In this document: piece by piece, positions 15,946 to 31,516 of the stretch
How the letters are laid out: each line of letters begins with the position of its first letter
How positions within the stretch are numbered: position 1 is the stretch's first letter
Source: Chamaelirium japonicum
Taxonomy: Eukaryota; Streptophyta; Magnoliopsida; Liliales; Melanthiaceae
NCBI GenBank assembly: GCA_947650365.1
Contig: CANTAL010000143.1
Span: forward strand, 372,001-436,000
Direction of reading: 5' to 3'
DNA length: 64,000 bases
Notes under the pieces: generated by a model
The model's input: only the letters and a program-made list of their open reading frames with translations
Told to the model about the DNA's origin: nothing
Databases searched by the model: none
Translations under genes and position numbers: made by a program

Positions 15946-18900
15946 TACGATCCATTCTAATTCATTCATACAATCCACTCTAATTCTTTCACACGATCCA
16001 TTCTAATTCATTCGTACGATCCATTCTAATTCATTCGTGCAATCCATTCTATTTCATTCGTACGATCCATTCTTACTCATTCGTACGATCCATTCTAATT
16101 CATTCACACGAATGTATCCATTCATACGAATGAATTAGAATAGATTGTACGAATGAATTAGAATGTATCGTACGAATGAATTAGAATGGATCGTACGAAA
16201 GAATTAGAATGGATCGTACGAATGAATTAGAATGGATCGTACGAATGAATTAGAATAGATCGTACGAATGAATTAGAATGGATCGTACGAAAGAATTAGA
16301 ATGGATAGTACGAATGAATTAGAATGGATATATTCATGCAAATGAATTAGAATGGATCGTATGAATGTATTAGAATGTCACACGATCCATTCTAATTCAT
16401 TCGTACGATCCATTCTAATTCATTCGTACGATCCATTCTAATTCATTCGTATGATCCATTCTAATTAATTCGTATGATCCATTCTAATTCATTCGTACGA
16501 TGCATTCTAATTAATTCTTACAATCCATTCTAATTCATTCGCACGAATGTATCCATTCTAATTAATTCGTATGATCCATTCTAATTCATTCGTATGATCC
16601 ATTCTAATTCATTCGTATGATCCATTCTATTTCATTCGTACGATCCATTCTTACTCATTGGTACGATCCATTCTAATTTATTCGCACGAATGTATCCATT
16701 CTAATTCATTCGTACGAATCCATTCTAATTCATTCGTACAATCTATTCTATTTCATTCGTACGATCCATTCTTACTCATTCGTAAGATCCATTCTAATTC
16801 ATTCGGACGAATGTATCCATTCTAATTTATTCGTACGATCCATTCTAATTCATTCGTACGATCCATTCTAATTCGTTCGTACGATCCATTCTAATTCATT
16901 CGTCCGATCCATTCTAATTCATTCGCACGAATGTATCCATTCTAATTCATTCGTACGATCCATTCTAATTCATTCGTAAGATCCATTCTAATTCATTCGT
17001 ACGATCCATTCTAATTCATTCGTACGATCCATTCTAATTCATTCGCACGAATGTATCCATTCTAGTTCATTCGTACGATCTATTCTAATTCATTCGCATG
17101 GATCGTGCATTTGTACGATCCATTCTAATTCATTCGTAAGATCCATTCTAATTCATTCGTACGATCCATTCTAATTCAATCGTACGATCCATTCTAATTA
17201 ATTCGCACGAATGTATCCATTCTAGTTCATTCGTACGATCCATTCTAATTCATTCGTACGATCCATTCTAATTCATTCATACGATCTATTCTAATTCATT
17301 CATACAATCCATTCTAATACTTTCACACGATCCATTCTAATTCATTCGTACGATTCATTCGTAGGATCCATTCTAATTCATTCGTACGATCCATTCTAAT
17401 TCATTCGCACGAATGTATCCATTCTAGTTCATTCGTACGATCCATTCAAATTCATTCATACGATCCATTCTAATTCATTCGCACGATCCATTCTAATTCA
17501 TTCGCACGATCCATTCATACGATCCATTCTAATTCATTCGTACGATCCATTCTAATTCATTCGTACGAATGGATACATTCGTGTGAATGAATTAGAATGG
17601 ATCGTACGAATGAGTAAGAATGGATCGTACGAATGAAATAGAATGGATTGCACGAATGAATTAGAATGGATCGTACGAATGAATTAGAATGGATCGTGTG
17701 AAAGAATTAGAATGGATTGTATGAATGAATTAAAATGGATCGTACGAAGGAATTAGAATGGATCGTACGAATGAATTAGAATGGATCGTACGAATGAATT
17801 AGAATCGATCGTACGAATGAATTAGAATGGATCGTACGAATGAATTAGAATGGATCGTGTGAAAGAATTAGAATGGATCGTACGAATGAATTAGAATGGA
17901 TCGTGCGAATGAATTAGAATGGATCGTACGAATGAATTAGAATGGATCGTGCTAATTAATTAGAATTGATCGAACAAATGAATTAGCATGGATCATGCAT
18001 TCGTACGATCCATTCTAAATCATTCGTAAGATCCATTCTAATTCATTCGTACGATCCATTCTAATTCATTCGTACGATCCATTCTAATTCATTCGCACGA
18101 ATGTATCCATTCTAGTTCATTCGTACGATCCATTCTAATTCATTCGTACGATCCATTCCAATTCATTCATACGATCTATTTTAATTCATTCATACAATCC
18201 AATCTAATTCTTTCGTACGATCCATTCTAATTCATTCGCACAATCCATTCTATTTCATTCGTACGATCCATTCTTACTCATTCGTATGATCCATTCTAAT
18301 TCATTCGCACTAATGTATCCATAATGGATCATACGAATAAGTAAGAATGGATCGTATGAATGAAATAGAATGGATTGTGCGAATGAATTAGAATGGACCG
18401 TACGAATGAATTAGAATGTATACATTCGTGCGATTGAATTAGAATGGATCGGATGAATGAATTAGAATGGATCGTACGAATGAATTAGAATGGATCGTAC
18501 GAATGAATTAGAATGGATCGTACGAATAAATTAGAATGGATACATTCGTCCGAATGAATTAGAATGGATCATACGAATGAGTAAGAATGGATCGTACGAA
18601 TGAAATAGAATAGATTGTACGAATGGATTAGAATGGATCCTACGAATGAATTAGAATAGATCGTGTGAAAGAATTAGAATGGATTGTATGAATGAATTAG
18701 AATGAATTCGTACGATCCATTCGAATTCATTCGCACAATCCATTCTAATTCATTCATACGATCCATTCTAATTCATTCATACAATCCGTTCTAATTCTTT
18801 CACACGATCCAGTCTAATTCATTCGTAGGATCCATTCTAATTCATTCGTACAATCTATTCTATTTCATTCGTACGATCCATTCTTACTCATTCGTATGAT

Positions 18901-21320
18901 CCATTCTAATTCATTCGGACGAATGTATCCATTCTAATTTATTCGTACGATCCATTCTAATTCATTCGTACGATCCATTCTAATTCATTCGTACGATCCA
19001 TTTTAATTCATTCGTCCGATCCATTCTAATTCATTCGCACGAATGTATCCATTCTAATTCATTCGTAGGATCCATTCTAATTCATTCATACGATCCATTC
19101 TAATTCATTCGTAAGATCCATTCTAACTCATTCATACAATCCATTCTAATTCATTCGTACGATCCATTCTAATTCATTCGTAAGATCCATTCTAACTCAT
19201 TCATACAATCCATTCTAATTCATTCGTACGATCCATTCTAATTCATTCGCATGATCCATTCTAATTCATTTGTACGATCCATTCTAATTCTTTCACACGA
19301 TCCATTCTAATTCATTCGTAGGATCCATTCTAATTCATTTGTACAATCTATTCTAATTCATTCGTATGATCCATTCTAATTCATTCGTACGATCGTACGA
19401 ATGAATTAGAATGGATCGTACGGAATGAATTAGAAAGGATTGTATGAATGAATTAGAATGGATACATTCGTGCGAATGAATTAGAATGGATCATACGAAT
19501 GAGTAAGAATGGATCGTACGAATGAAATAGAATGGATTGTACGAATGAATTAGAATGGATCGTACAAATGAATTAGAATGGATCGTACGAATGAATTAGA
19601 ATGGATCATACGAATGAATTAGAATGGATCGTGTGAAAGAATTAGAATGGATTGTATGAATGAATTAGAATAGATCGTATGAATGAATTAGAATGGATCG
19701 TACGAATGAATTAGAATGGATCGTACGAATGAACTAGAATGGATACATTCGTGCGAATGAATTAGAATGGATCGTACGAAGGAATTAGAATGGATCGTAC
19801 GAATGAATTAGAATGGATCTTACGAATAAATTAGAATAGATCGTACGAATGAATTAGAATGGATCGTACGAAGGAATTAGAATGGATCGTACGAATGAAT
19901 TAGAATGGATATATTCGTGGAAATGAATTAGAATGGATTGTATGAATGTATTAGAATGGATCGTACGAATGAATTAGAATGGATTCGTACGAATGAATTA
20001 GAATGGATACATTCGTGCGAATAAATTAGAATGGATCATACGAATGAATTAGAATGGATCGTACAAATTAATTAGAATGGATATATTCGTGCAAATGAAT
20101 AAGAATGGATCGTATGAATGTATTAGAATGGATCGTATGAGTGAATTAGATAGGATCGTACGAATGAATTAGAATGGATCGTACGAATGAATTAGAATGG
20201 ATCGTACGAATGAATTAGAATGGATACATTCGTGCGAATGAATTAGAATGGATACATTCGTGCGAAGGAATTAGAATAGATCGTATGAATGAATTAGAAT
20301 GGATCCTATGAATGAATTAGAATGGATCGTGCGAATGAATTAGAATGGATCGTACGAATGAATTAGAATAGATCGTACGAATGAATTTGAATGGATCGTA
20401 CGAAGGAATTAGAATGGATCGTATGAAATGAATTAGAATGGATCGTATGAATGAATTAGAATGGATCGTGCGAATGAATTAGAATGGATCGTATGAATGA
20501 ATTAGAATGGATTGTGCGAATGAATTAGAATGGATCGTACGAATGAATTAGAATGGATCGTACGAATGAATTAGAATGGATCTTACGAATGAATTAGAAT
20601 GGATCATACGAATGAATTAGAATGGATCCTACGAATGAATTAGAATGGATACATTCGTGCGAATGAATTAGAATGGATCGGACGAATGAATTAGAATGGA
20701 TCGTACGAATGAATTAGAATGGATCGTACGAATGAATTAGAATGGATCGTATGAATAAATTAGAATGGATACATTCGTCCGAATGAATTAGAATGGATCA
20801 TACGAATGAGTAAGAATGGATCGTACGAATGAAATAGAATAGATTGTACGAATGAATTAGAATGGATCCTACGAATGAATTAGAATGGATCGTGTGAAAG
20901 AATTAGAATGGATTGAATGAATGAATTAGAATGGATCGTACGAATGAATTAGAATGGATCGTGCGAATGAATTTGAATGGATCGTACGAATTCATTCTAA
21001 TTCATTCATACAATCCATTCTAATTCTTTCACACGATCTATTCTAATTCATTCGTAGGATCCATTCTAATTCATTCGTACAATCTATTCTATTTCATTCG
21101 TACGATCCATTCTTACTCATTCGTATGATCCATTCTAATTCATTCGGACGAATGTATCCATTCTAATTTATTCGTACGATCTATTCTAATTCATTCGTAC
21201 GATCCATTCTAATTCATTCGTACGATCCATTATAATTCATTCGTCCGATCCATTCTAATTCATTCGCACGAATGTATCCATTCTAATTCATTCGTACGGT
21301 CCATTCTAATTCATTCGCAC
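15945..21320. repeat. Higher-order satellite segment, copy 2 (about 5.37 kb)
   Basis: This is the tandem partner of the preceding segment, with orientation blocks and rare variants in the same order. The shared rare variants and junctions are unlikely to arise independently in a 23-bp array. They indicate one duplication of a block that already contained several inversions. Confidence 0.8.
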
Positions 21321-24300
21321 AATCCATTCTATTTCATTCGTACGATCCATTCTTACTCATTCGTATGATCCATTATGGATACATTCGTGCGAATGAATTA
21401 GAATGGATCATACGAATGAGTAAGAATGGGTCGTACGAATGAAATAGAATGGATTGTGCGAATGAGTTAGAATGGATCGTACGAATGAATTAGAATGGAT
21501 CGTGTGAAAGAATTATAATGGATTGTATGAATAAATTAGAATAGATCGTATGAATGAATTAGAATGGATCGTACGAATGAATTAGAATGGATCGTACGAA
21601 TGAACTAGAATGGATACATTCGTGCGAATGAATTAGAATGGATCGTACGAATGAATTAGAATGGATCGTACGAATGAATTAGAATGGATCTTACGAATGA
21701 ATTAGAATGGATCGTACGAATGCACGATCCATGCTAATTCATTCGTTCGATCAATTCTAATTCATTAACACGATCCATTCTAATTCATTCGTACGATCCA
21801 TTCTAATTCATTCGTACGATCCATTCTAATTCATTCGTACGATCTATTCTAATTCATTCGTACGATCCATTCTAATTCATTCGTACGATCCATTCTAATT
21901 CCTTCGTACGATCCATTCTAATTCATTCATACAATCCATTCTAATTCTTTCACACGATCCATTCTAATTCATTCGTACGATCCATTCTAATTCATTCGTG
22001 CAATCCATTCTATTTCATTAGTACGATCCATTCTTACTCATTCGTACGATCCATTCTAATTCATTCACACGAATGTATCCATTCGTACGAATGAATTAGA
22101 ATAGATTGTACGAATGAATTAGAATGGATCGTACGAATGAATTAGAATGGACCGTATGAATGAATTAGAATGGATCGTACGAATGAATTAGAATGGATCG
22201 TGCGAATGAATTAGAATGGATCGAACGAATGAATTAGAATGGATCGTACGAATGAACTAGAATGGATACATTCGTGAGAATGAATTAGAATGGATCGTAC
22301 GAATGAATTAGAATGGATCGTACGAATGAATTAGAATGGATCGTACGAATAAATTAGAATGGATCATATGAATGAATTAGAATGGATCATACGAATGAGT
22401 AAGAATGGATCGTACGAATGAAATAGAATGGATTGTACGAATGAATTAGAATGGATCGTACGAATGAATTAGAATGGATCGTGTGAAAGAATTAGAATGG
22501 ATTGTATGAATGAATTAGAATGGATCATATGAATGAATTAGAATGGATCGTGCGAATGAATTCGAATGGATCGTACGAATGAATTAGAATGGATCGTACG
22601 AATGAATTAGAATGGATACATTCGTGCGAATGAATAAGAATGGATACATTCGTGAGAAAGAATTAGAATAAATCGTATGAATGAATTAGAATGGATCCTA
22701 TGAATAAATTAGAATGGATCGTGCAAATGAATTAGAATGGATCGTACGAATGAATTAGAATGGATCGTGCTAATGAATTAGAATTGATCGAACGAATGAA
22801 TTAGCATGGATCATGCTAATGAATTAGAATGGAACGTACGAATGAATTAGAATGGATCGTGTGAAAGAATTAGAATGGACTGTATGAATGAATTAGAATG
22901 AATTCGTACGATCCATTCGAATTCATTCGCACGATCCATTCTAATTCATTCATACGATCCATTCTAATTCATTCATACAATCCATTCTAATTCTTTCACA
23001 CGATCCATTCTAATTCATTCGTAGGATCCATTCTAATTCATTCGTACAATCTATTCTATTTCATTCGTATGATCCAATCTTACTCATTCGTATGATCCAT
23101 TCTAATTCATTCGGACGAATGTATCCATTCTAATTTATTCGTACGATCCATTCTAATTCATTCGTACGATCCATTCTAATTCATTCGTACGATCCATTCT
23201 TACTTATTCGTTTGATCCATTCTTATTCATTCGTACGATCCATTCTAATTCATTCGTACGATCCATTCTAATTCATTCGCATAATCTATTCTAATTCATT
23301 CGTACGATCCATTCTAATTCATTCGTACGATCGTACGAATGAATTAGAATGGATCGTACGGAATGAATTAGAATGGATTGTATGAATGAATTAGAATGGA
23401 TACATTCGTGCGAATGAATTAGAATGGATCATATGAATGAGTAAGAATGGATCGTACGAATGAAATAGAATGAATTGTACGAATGAATTAGAATGGATCG
23501 TACGAATGAATTAGAATGGATCGTACGAATGAATTAGAATGGATCATACGAATGAGTAAGAATGGATCGTACAAATGAAATAGAATGGATTGTACGAATG
23601 AATTAGAATGGATCGTACGAATGAATTAGAATGGATCGCGTGAAAGAATTAGAATGCATTGTATAAATGAATTAGAATGGATCGTATGAATGAATTAGAA
23701 TGGATCGTGCGAATGAATTCGAATGGATCGCATGATCCATTCGAATAGAATGGATCGTATGAATGAATTACAATGGATCGGGCGAATGAATTAGAATGGA
23801 TTGTAGGAATGAATTAGAATGGATCGTATGAATGAATTAGAATGGATCGCATAAATGAATTAGAATGGATCGTGCGAATGAATTAGAATGGATCGTACGA
23901 ATGAATTAGAATGGATCGTACGAATGAATTAGAATGGATCATACGAATGAATTAGAATGGATCATACGAATGAGTAAGAATGGATCGTACGAATGAAATA
24001 GAATGGATACATTCGTGCGAATGAATTAGAATGGATCGTACGAATAAATTAAAATGGATCGTACGAATGAATTAGAATGGATCGTACGAATGAATTAGAA
24101 TGGATCCTACGAATGAATTATAATGGATCGTACAAATGAATTAGAATGGATCGTACGAATGAATTAGAATGGATACATTCGTGCGAATGAATTAGAATGG
24201 ATCGGACGAATGAATTAGAATGGATCGTACGAATGAATTAGAATGGATCGTACGAATGAATTAGAATGGATCGTACGAATAAATTAGAATGGATACATTC

Positions 24301-27300
24301 GTCCGAATTAATTAGAATGGATCATACGAATGAGTAAGAATAGATCATACGAATGAAATAGAATAGATTGTACGAATGAATTAGAATGGATTCGTACGAA
24401 TGAATTAGAATGGATACATTCGTGCGAATGAATTAGAATGGATCGTACCATTGAGTAAGAATGGATCGTACGAATGAAATAGAATGGATTGTGCGAATGA
24501 ATTAGAATGAATCGTACGAATGAATTAGAATGGATCGTACGAATGAATTAGAATGGATCCTATGAATGAATTAGAATGGATCGTGCGAATGAATAAGAAT
24601 GGATCGTACGAATGAATTAGAATGGATCGTGCTAATGAATTAGAATTGATCGAACGAATGAATTAGAATGGATACATTCGTGCGAATAAATTAGAATGGA
24701 TCGGACGAATGAATTAGAATGGATTGTACGAATGAGTAAGAATGGATCGTACGAATGAAATAGAATAGATCGTATGAATGAATTAGAATGGATCGTACGA
24801 AGGAATTAGAATGGATCGTACGAATGAATTAGAATAGATATATTCGTGCAAATAAATTAGAATGGATCGTATGAATGTATTAGAATGGATCGTACGAATG
24901 AATTAGAATGGATCGTATGAATGAATTAGAATGGATACATTCGTGTGAATGAATTAGAATGGATCATATGAATGAATTAGAATAGATTTTGTGAATGAAT
25001 TAGAACTGATCATACGAATGAATTAGAATGGATACATTTGTGCAAATGAATTAGAATGGATTGTATGAATGAATTAGAATGGATCGTGCGAATGAATTAG
25101 AATGGATCGTACGAATGAATTAGAATGGATCGTGCTAATGAATTAGAATTGATCGAACGTATGAATTAGCATGGATCGTGCTAATGAATTAGAAAGGAAC
25201 GTACGAATGAATTAGAATGGATCGTGTGAAAGAATTAGAATGGATTGTATGAATGAATTAGAATGAATTCGTACGATCCATTCGAATTCATTCGCACGAT
25301 CCATTCTAATTCATTCATACGATCCATTCTAATTCATTCATACAATCCATTCTAATTCTTTCACACGATCCATTCTAATTCATTCATAGGATCCATTCTA
25401 ATTCATTCGTACAATCTATTCTATTTCATTCGTATGATCCATTCTTACTCATTTGTATGATCCATTCTAATTCATTCGGACGAATGTATCCATTCTAATT
25501 TATTCGTACGATCCATTCTAATTCATTCGTACGATCCATTCTAATTCATTAGTACGATCCATTCTAATACATTCGTCCGATCCATTCTAATTCATTCGCA
25601 CGAATGTATCCATTCTAATTCATTCGTACGATCCATTCTAATTCATTCGTACGATCCATTCTAATTCATTCGCACGAATGTATTTATTCTAGTTCATTCG
25701 TACGATCTATTCTAATTCATTCATACAATCCATTCTAATTTATTCGCACGAATGTATCCATTCTAATTCATTCGTACGATCAGTTCTAATTCATTCACAA
25801 AATCTATTCTAATTCATTCATACGATCCAATCTAATTCATTCACACGAATGTATCCATTCTAATTCATTCATACGATCCATTCTAATTCATTCGTACGAT
25901 CCATTCTAATTCACTCGTACGATCCATTCTAATACATTCATACGATCCATTCTAATTCATTTGCATGAATATATCCATTCTAATTCATTCGTACGATCCA
26001 TTCTAATTCCTTCGTACGATCCATTCTAATTCATTCGTACGATCCATTCTAATTCATTTGTACGATCCATTCTAATTCATTCGTACGATCCATTCTAATT
26101 CATTCGTACGATCCATTCTAATTCATTCATACAATCCATTCTAATTCTTTCACACGATCCATTCTAATTCATTCGTACAATCCATTCTAATTCATTCGTG
26201 CAATCCATTCTATTTAATTCGTATGATCCATTCTTACTCATTCGTACGATCCATTCTAATTCATTCACACGAATGTATCCATTCGTACGAATGAATTAGA
26301 ATAGATTGTACGAATGAATTAGAATAGATCGTACGAATGAATTAAAATGGATCGTACGAAGGAATTAGAATGGATCGTATGAATGAATTAGAATGGATCG
26401 TACGAATGAATTAGAATAGATCGTACGAATGAATTAGAATGGATCGTACGAAGGAATTAGAATGGATCGTACGAATGAATTAGAATGGATATATTCGTGC
26501 AAATGAATTAGAATAGATCGTATGAATGTATTAGAATGGATCGTATGAGTGAATTAGAATGGATCGTACGAATGAATTAGAATGGATCGTATGAATGAAT
26601 TAGAATAGGTACATTCATGTGAATGAATTAGAATGGATCGTATGAATGAATTAGAATAGATTTTATGAATGAATTAGAACTGATCGTATGAATGAATTAG
26701 AATGGTTACATTCGTGCGAATGAATTAGAATGGATTGTATGAATGAATTAGAATGGATCCTATGAATGAATTAGAATGGATCGTACGAATGAATTAGAAT
26801 GGATACATTCATGCGAATGAATTAGAATTGATCGTACGAATGAATTAGAATGGATCGTGCGAATGAATTAGAATGGATCGTACGAATGAATTAGAATGGA
26901 TACATTCGTGCGAATGAATTAGAATGGATACATTCGTGCGAAAGAATTAGAATAGATCGTATGAATGAATTAGAATGGATCCTATGAATGAATTAGAATG
27001 GATCGTGCGAATGAATTAGAATAGATCGTACGAATGAATTAGAATGGATCATGCTAATGAATTAGAATTGATCAAACGAATGAATTAGCATGGATCGTGC
27101 TAATGAATTAGAATGGATCGTACGAATGAATTAGAATGGATCAAATGAATGAATTAGAATGGTTACATTCATGCGAATGAATTAGAATGGATCATACGAA
27201 TGGATTAGAATGGATCGTACGAATGGATTAGAATGGATACATTCGAGCGAATGAATTAGAATGGATCGTACGAATGAATTAGAATGGATCGTACGAATAA

Positions 27301-30300
27301 ATTAGAATGGATACATTCGTCCGAATGAATTAGAATGGATCATACGAATAATTAAGAATGGATCGTACGAATGAAATAGAATAGATTGTACGAATGAATT
27401 AGAATGGATCGTACGAATAAATTAGAATAGATTGCGCGAATGAATTAGAATGGATCGTGCGAATGAAATAGAATGGATACAAATGAATTAGAATGGATCA
27501 TACGAATGAATTAAAATGATGATCCATTCTTACTCATTCGTAGGATCCATTCAACTTTATTCGCACGAATGTATCCATTCTAATTCATTCGTACGTCTAA
27601 TTCATTCGTACGGTCCATTCTAATTCATTCGCACAATCCATTCTATTTCATTCGTACGATCCATTCTTACTCATTCATGAATTAGAATGGATCGTACGAA
27701 TGAATTAGAATGGATCGTGTGAAAGAATTAGAATGGATTGTATGAATGAATTAGAATAGATCGTATGAATGAATTAGAATGGATCGTACGAATGAATTAG
27801 AATGGATCGTACGAATGAATTAGAATGGATACATTCGTGCGAATGAATTAAAATGGATACATTCGTGCGAAAGAATTAGAATAGATCGTATGAATGAATT
27901 AGAATGGATCCTATGAATGAATTAGAATGGATCGTGCGAATGAATTAGAATGGATCGTACGAATGAATAAGAATGGATCGTGTGAAAGAATTAGAATGGA
28001 TCATACGAATGCATTAGAATGGATCGTGCGAATGAATTAGAATGGATCGTACGAATGAATTTGAATGGATACATTTGTGCGAATGAATTAGAATGGATCG
28101 TACGAATGAATTAGAATGGATTGTGCTAATGAATTAGAATTGATCGAACGAATGAATTAGCATGGATCGTGATAATGAATTAGAATGGATCGTACAAATG
28201 AATTAGAATGGATCGTGCGAATGAATTAGAATGGATCGTACGAATGAATTAGAATGGATACATTTGTGCGAATGAATTAGAATGGATCGTACGAATGAAT
28301 TAGAATGGATCGTATGAATGAATTAGAATGGATCGTGAGAAGGAATTCGAATGGATCGTACGAATTCATTCTAATTCATTCATACAATCCATTCTAATTC
28401 TTTCACACGATCCATTCTAATTCATTCGTACGTTCCATTCTAATTCATTAGCACGATCCATGCTAATTCATTCGTTCGATCAATTCTAATTCATTAGCAC
28501 GATCCATTCTAATTCATTCGTACGATCCATTCTAATTCATTCGCACGATCCATTCTAATTCATTCATAGGATCCATTCTAATTCATTCATACGATCTATT
28601 CTAATTCTTTCGCACTAATGTATCCATTCTAATTCATTCGCACGAATGTATCCATTCTAATTCATTCGTACGATCCATTCTAATTCATTCGTACGATCCA
28701 TTCTAATTCATTCGTACGATCCATTCTAATTCATTCATACGATCTATTCTAATTCATTCATACAATCCATTCTAATTCTTTCACACGATCCATTCTAATT
28801 CATTCATACCATCCATTCTAATTCCTTCGTACGATCCATTCTAATTCATTCGTACGATCTATTCTAATTCATTCGTACGATCCATTCTAATTCATTCGTA
28901 CGATCCATTCTAATTCCTTCGTACGATCCATTCTAATTCATTCGTACGATCCATATTAATTCTATCGTACAATCTATTCTAATTCATTCGTACGAATGGA
29001 TACATTCGTGTGAATGAATTAGAATGGATCGTACGAATGAGTAAGAATGGATCGTACGAATGAAATAGAATGGGTTGCACGAATGAATTAGAATGGATCG
29101 TACGAATGAATTAGAATGGATCGTGTGAAAGAATTAGAATGGATTGATTGAATGAATTAGAATGGATCGTACGAATGAATTAGAATGGATCGTACAAGGA
29201 TCCATTCTAATTCATTCGTACAATCTGTTCTATTTCATTCGTACGATCCTTTCTTACTCATTCGTATGATCCATTCTAATTCATTCGGACGAATATATCC
29301 ATTCTAATTTATTCATACGATCCATTCTAATTCATTCGTACGATCCATTCTAATTAATTCGTACGATCCATTCTTACTCATTCGTATGATCCATTCTAAT
29401 TCATTCGTACGATCCATTCTAATTCATTCGTACGATCGATTCTAATTCATTCGCACTATCCATTCTAATTCACTCATACGATCCATTCTAATTCATTCGT
29501 ACGATCCATTCTAATTCATTCATACAATCCATTCTAATTCATTCGCACGAATGTATCCATTCTAATTCATTCGTACGATCAGTTCTAATTCATTCACAAA
29601 ATCTATTCTAATTCATTCATACGATCTATTCTAATTCATTCACACGAATGTATCCATTCTAATTCATTCATACGATCCATTCTAATTCATTCGTACGATC
29701 CATTCTAATTCACTCATACGATCCATTCTAATACATTCATACGATCCATTCTAATTCATTTGCACGAATATATCCATTCTAATTCATTCGTACGATCCAT
29801 TCTAATTCCTTCGTACGATCTATTCTATTTCATTCGTACGATCCATTCTTACTCATTCGTACGATCCATTCTAATTCATTCGTCCGATCCATTCTAATTC
29901 ATTCGCACGAATGTTTCCATTCTAATTCATTCGTTCGATCAATTCTAATTCATTAGCACGATCCATTCTAATTCATTCGTACGATCCATTCTAATTCATT
30001 CGCACGATCCATTCTAATTCATTAATAGGATCCATTCTAATTCATTCATACGATCTATTCTAATTCTTTCGCACGAATGTATCCATTCTAATTCATTCGC
30101 ACGAATATATCCATTCTAATTCATTCGTACGATCCATTCTAATTCAATCGTACGATCCATTCTAATTCATTCGTACGATCCATTCTAATTCATTCATACG
30201 ATACAATCTAATTCATTCGTATGATCCATTCTAATTCATTCACACGAATGTATCCATTCTAGTTCATTCGTACGATCTATTCTAATTCATTCGCATGGAT

Positions 30301-30670
30301 CGTGCATTCGTACGATCCATTCTAATTCATTCGTAAGATCCATTCTAATTCATTCGTACGATCCATTCTAATTCATTCGTACGATCCATTCTAATTCATT
30401 CGCACGAATGTATCCATTCTAGTTCATTCGTACGATCCATTCTAATTCATTCGTACGATCCATTCTAATTCATTCATACGATCTATTCTAATTCATTCAT
30501 ACAATCCATTCTAATTCTTTCACACGATCCATTCTAATTCATTCATACGATCCATTCTAATTCATTCGCACAATCCATTCTATTTCATTCGTACGATCCA
30601 TTCTTACTCATTCGTATGATCCATTCTAATTCATTCGCACGAATGTATCCATAATGGATCATACGAATGA

Positions 30671-30675
30671 GTAAG
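30671..30675. repeat. Target-site duplication GTAAG, left of the Cassandra element
   Basis: GTAAG directly precedes the TGTAAC end of the Cassandra element and is repeated right after its TTACA end. The target is the satellite variant that reads GAATGAGTAAGAATGG, so the insertion point inside the satellite is exact. Confidence 0.9.
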
Positions 30676-31015
30676 TGTAACATCCGCCCTAAACACACAA
30701 GATTTTGTCCGCTTTGCCCGTGCTCGCATGAGAACTTCCCAGGGGGTCACCCATCCTGGTACTACTCTCGCCCGAGCACGCTTAACTACGGAGTTCTTAC
30801 GAAATCCGTAGTGGCGCACGGTTTTAAAACGCGTCTCTATGTTTGGGAGGGGAAATTATATAACTAGCTCAGGATCTCCTTCTCTCCAGGCGATGTGGGG
30901 TTAACTCATGGCCTTGTACACCTCACCTCACCTCACCTTACCTCATCCATCTTGGCATTCCCGCCTCAGGAGTCTTGGCTCTTGGCTATTGGCCTATTGG
31001 ATCTTGGTCATCACA
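30676..31015 (-). repeat. Cassandra LTR A
   Basis: This 340-bp LTR reads TGTAACATCC...CATCACA on the plus strand. It contains the 5S-like segment, a TTATATAA stretch near 30855-30862, and a short CACCT pentamer run whose copy number differs among the three LTRs. Confidence 0.9.
30715..30832 (-). other. 5S rRNA-like segment in Cassandra LTR A
   Basis: The minus strand matches the 3' two-thirds of plant 5S rRNA closely, including the AGTTAAGCGTGCTCGGGC stretch (A-box region), GGCGAGAGTAGTACCAGG and the box C motif GGATGGGTGACC. The 5' third is less like 5S. This is an LTR component and not a 5S gene, because it sits between LTR-specific sequences and lacks the tandem 5S spacer context. In Cassandra this segment is known to keep RNA polymerase III promoter features. 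Confidence 0.88.
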
Positions 31016-31079
31016 ATCCACCCCCCTCAGGGCTACACGTCCTCGTATAGGGTTAGACCCCCCATCCCAAGGAGAACCG

Positions 31080-31091
31080 GCTCTGATACCA
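31080..31091 (-). other. Primer binding site 1 (initiator tRNA-Met type)
   Basis: TGGTATCAGAGC on the minus strand, three bases inside the LTR edge, is complementary to the 3' end of initiator tRNA-Met. Confidence 0.9.
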
Positions 31092-31094
31092 GTT

Positions 31095-31436
31095 TGTAAC
31101 ATCCGCCCCAAACACACAAGATATTGTCCGCTTTGCCCGTGCCCGTACGAGAACATCCCAGGGAGGTCACCCATCCTGGTATTACTCTCGCCCGAGCACG
31201 CTTAACTATGGAGTTCTTACGAATTCTGTAGCGGCGCAAGGTTTTAAAACGCGTCTTCTATATTTGGGAGGGGAAATTATATAAGTAGCTCAGGATCTCC
31301 TTCTCTCTAGGCGATGTGGGGCTAACTCATGGCCTTGTACACGTCACCTCACCTCACCTCACCTCATCCATCTTGGCATTCCCGCCTCAGGAGTCTTGGC
31401 TCTTGGCTATTGGCCTATTGGATCTTGGTCATCACA
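31095..31436 (-). repeat. Cassandra LTR B (middle)
   Basis: This 342-bp LTR is shared by the two internal units. Its 5S-like segment lies at about 31135-31253. The middle LTR is the mark of a tandem Cassandra formed by LTR-LTR recombination. Confidence 0.9.
31135..31253 (-). other. 5S rRNA-like segment in Cassandra LTR B
   Basis: The same 5S-derived block appears here, with GGATGGGTGACC and the AGTTAAGCGTGCTCGGGC region on the minus strand. It differs from LTR A at several sites. Confidence 0.87.
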
Positions 31437-31501
31437 ATCCACCCCCCTTAGGGCTACACGTCCTCGTGTAGGGTTAGACCCCCCCATAGCGAGGAGAACC
31501 G

Positions 31502-31513
31502 GCTCTGATACCA
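31502..31513 (-). other. Primer binding site 2 (initiator tRNA-Met type)
   Basis: TGGTATCAGAGC on the minus strand lies next to LTR C, the 5' LTR in element orientation. Confidence 0.9.
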
Positions 31514-31516
31514 TTT

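Larger units (their letters stand above)
1..30670. repeat. 23/28-bp satellite array, left part (orientation mosaic)
   Basis: This is a tandem satellite with a 23-bp monomer, read in the 'F' orientation as ATTCATTCGTACGA followed by TCCATTCTA. A 28-bp variant has GCACG in place of GTACG and five extra bases (ATGTA) before TCCATTCTA. Blocks of F alternate with blocks of the reverse complement ('R', TAGAATGGATCGTACGAATG). Orientation switches lie near 60, 230, 597, 1491, 3356, 3559, 4165, 6888, 7244, 9132, 9698, 10580, 10836, 12238, 12646, 12970, 13354, 14041, 15595, 16122, 16378, 17570, 17998, 18323, 18707, 19393, 20991, 21375, 21722, 22087, 22903, 23333, 25268, 26287, 27519, 27677, 28362, 28991, 29199 and 30652, starting in R. 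Most monomer differences fall at the CpG steps. No gene, RNA gene or transposon is seen inside this stretch. The array starts before base 1, so its left edge is unknown. Confidence 0.97.
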
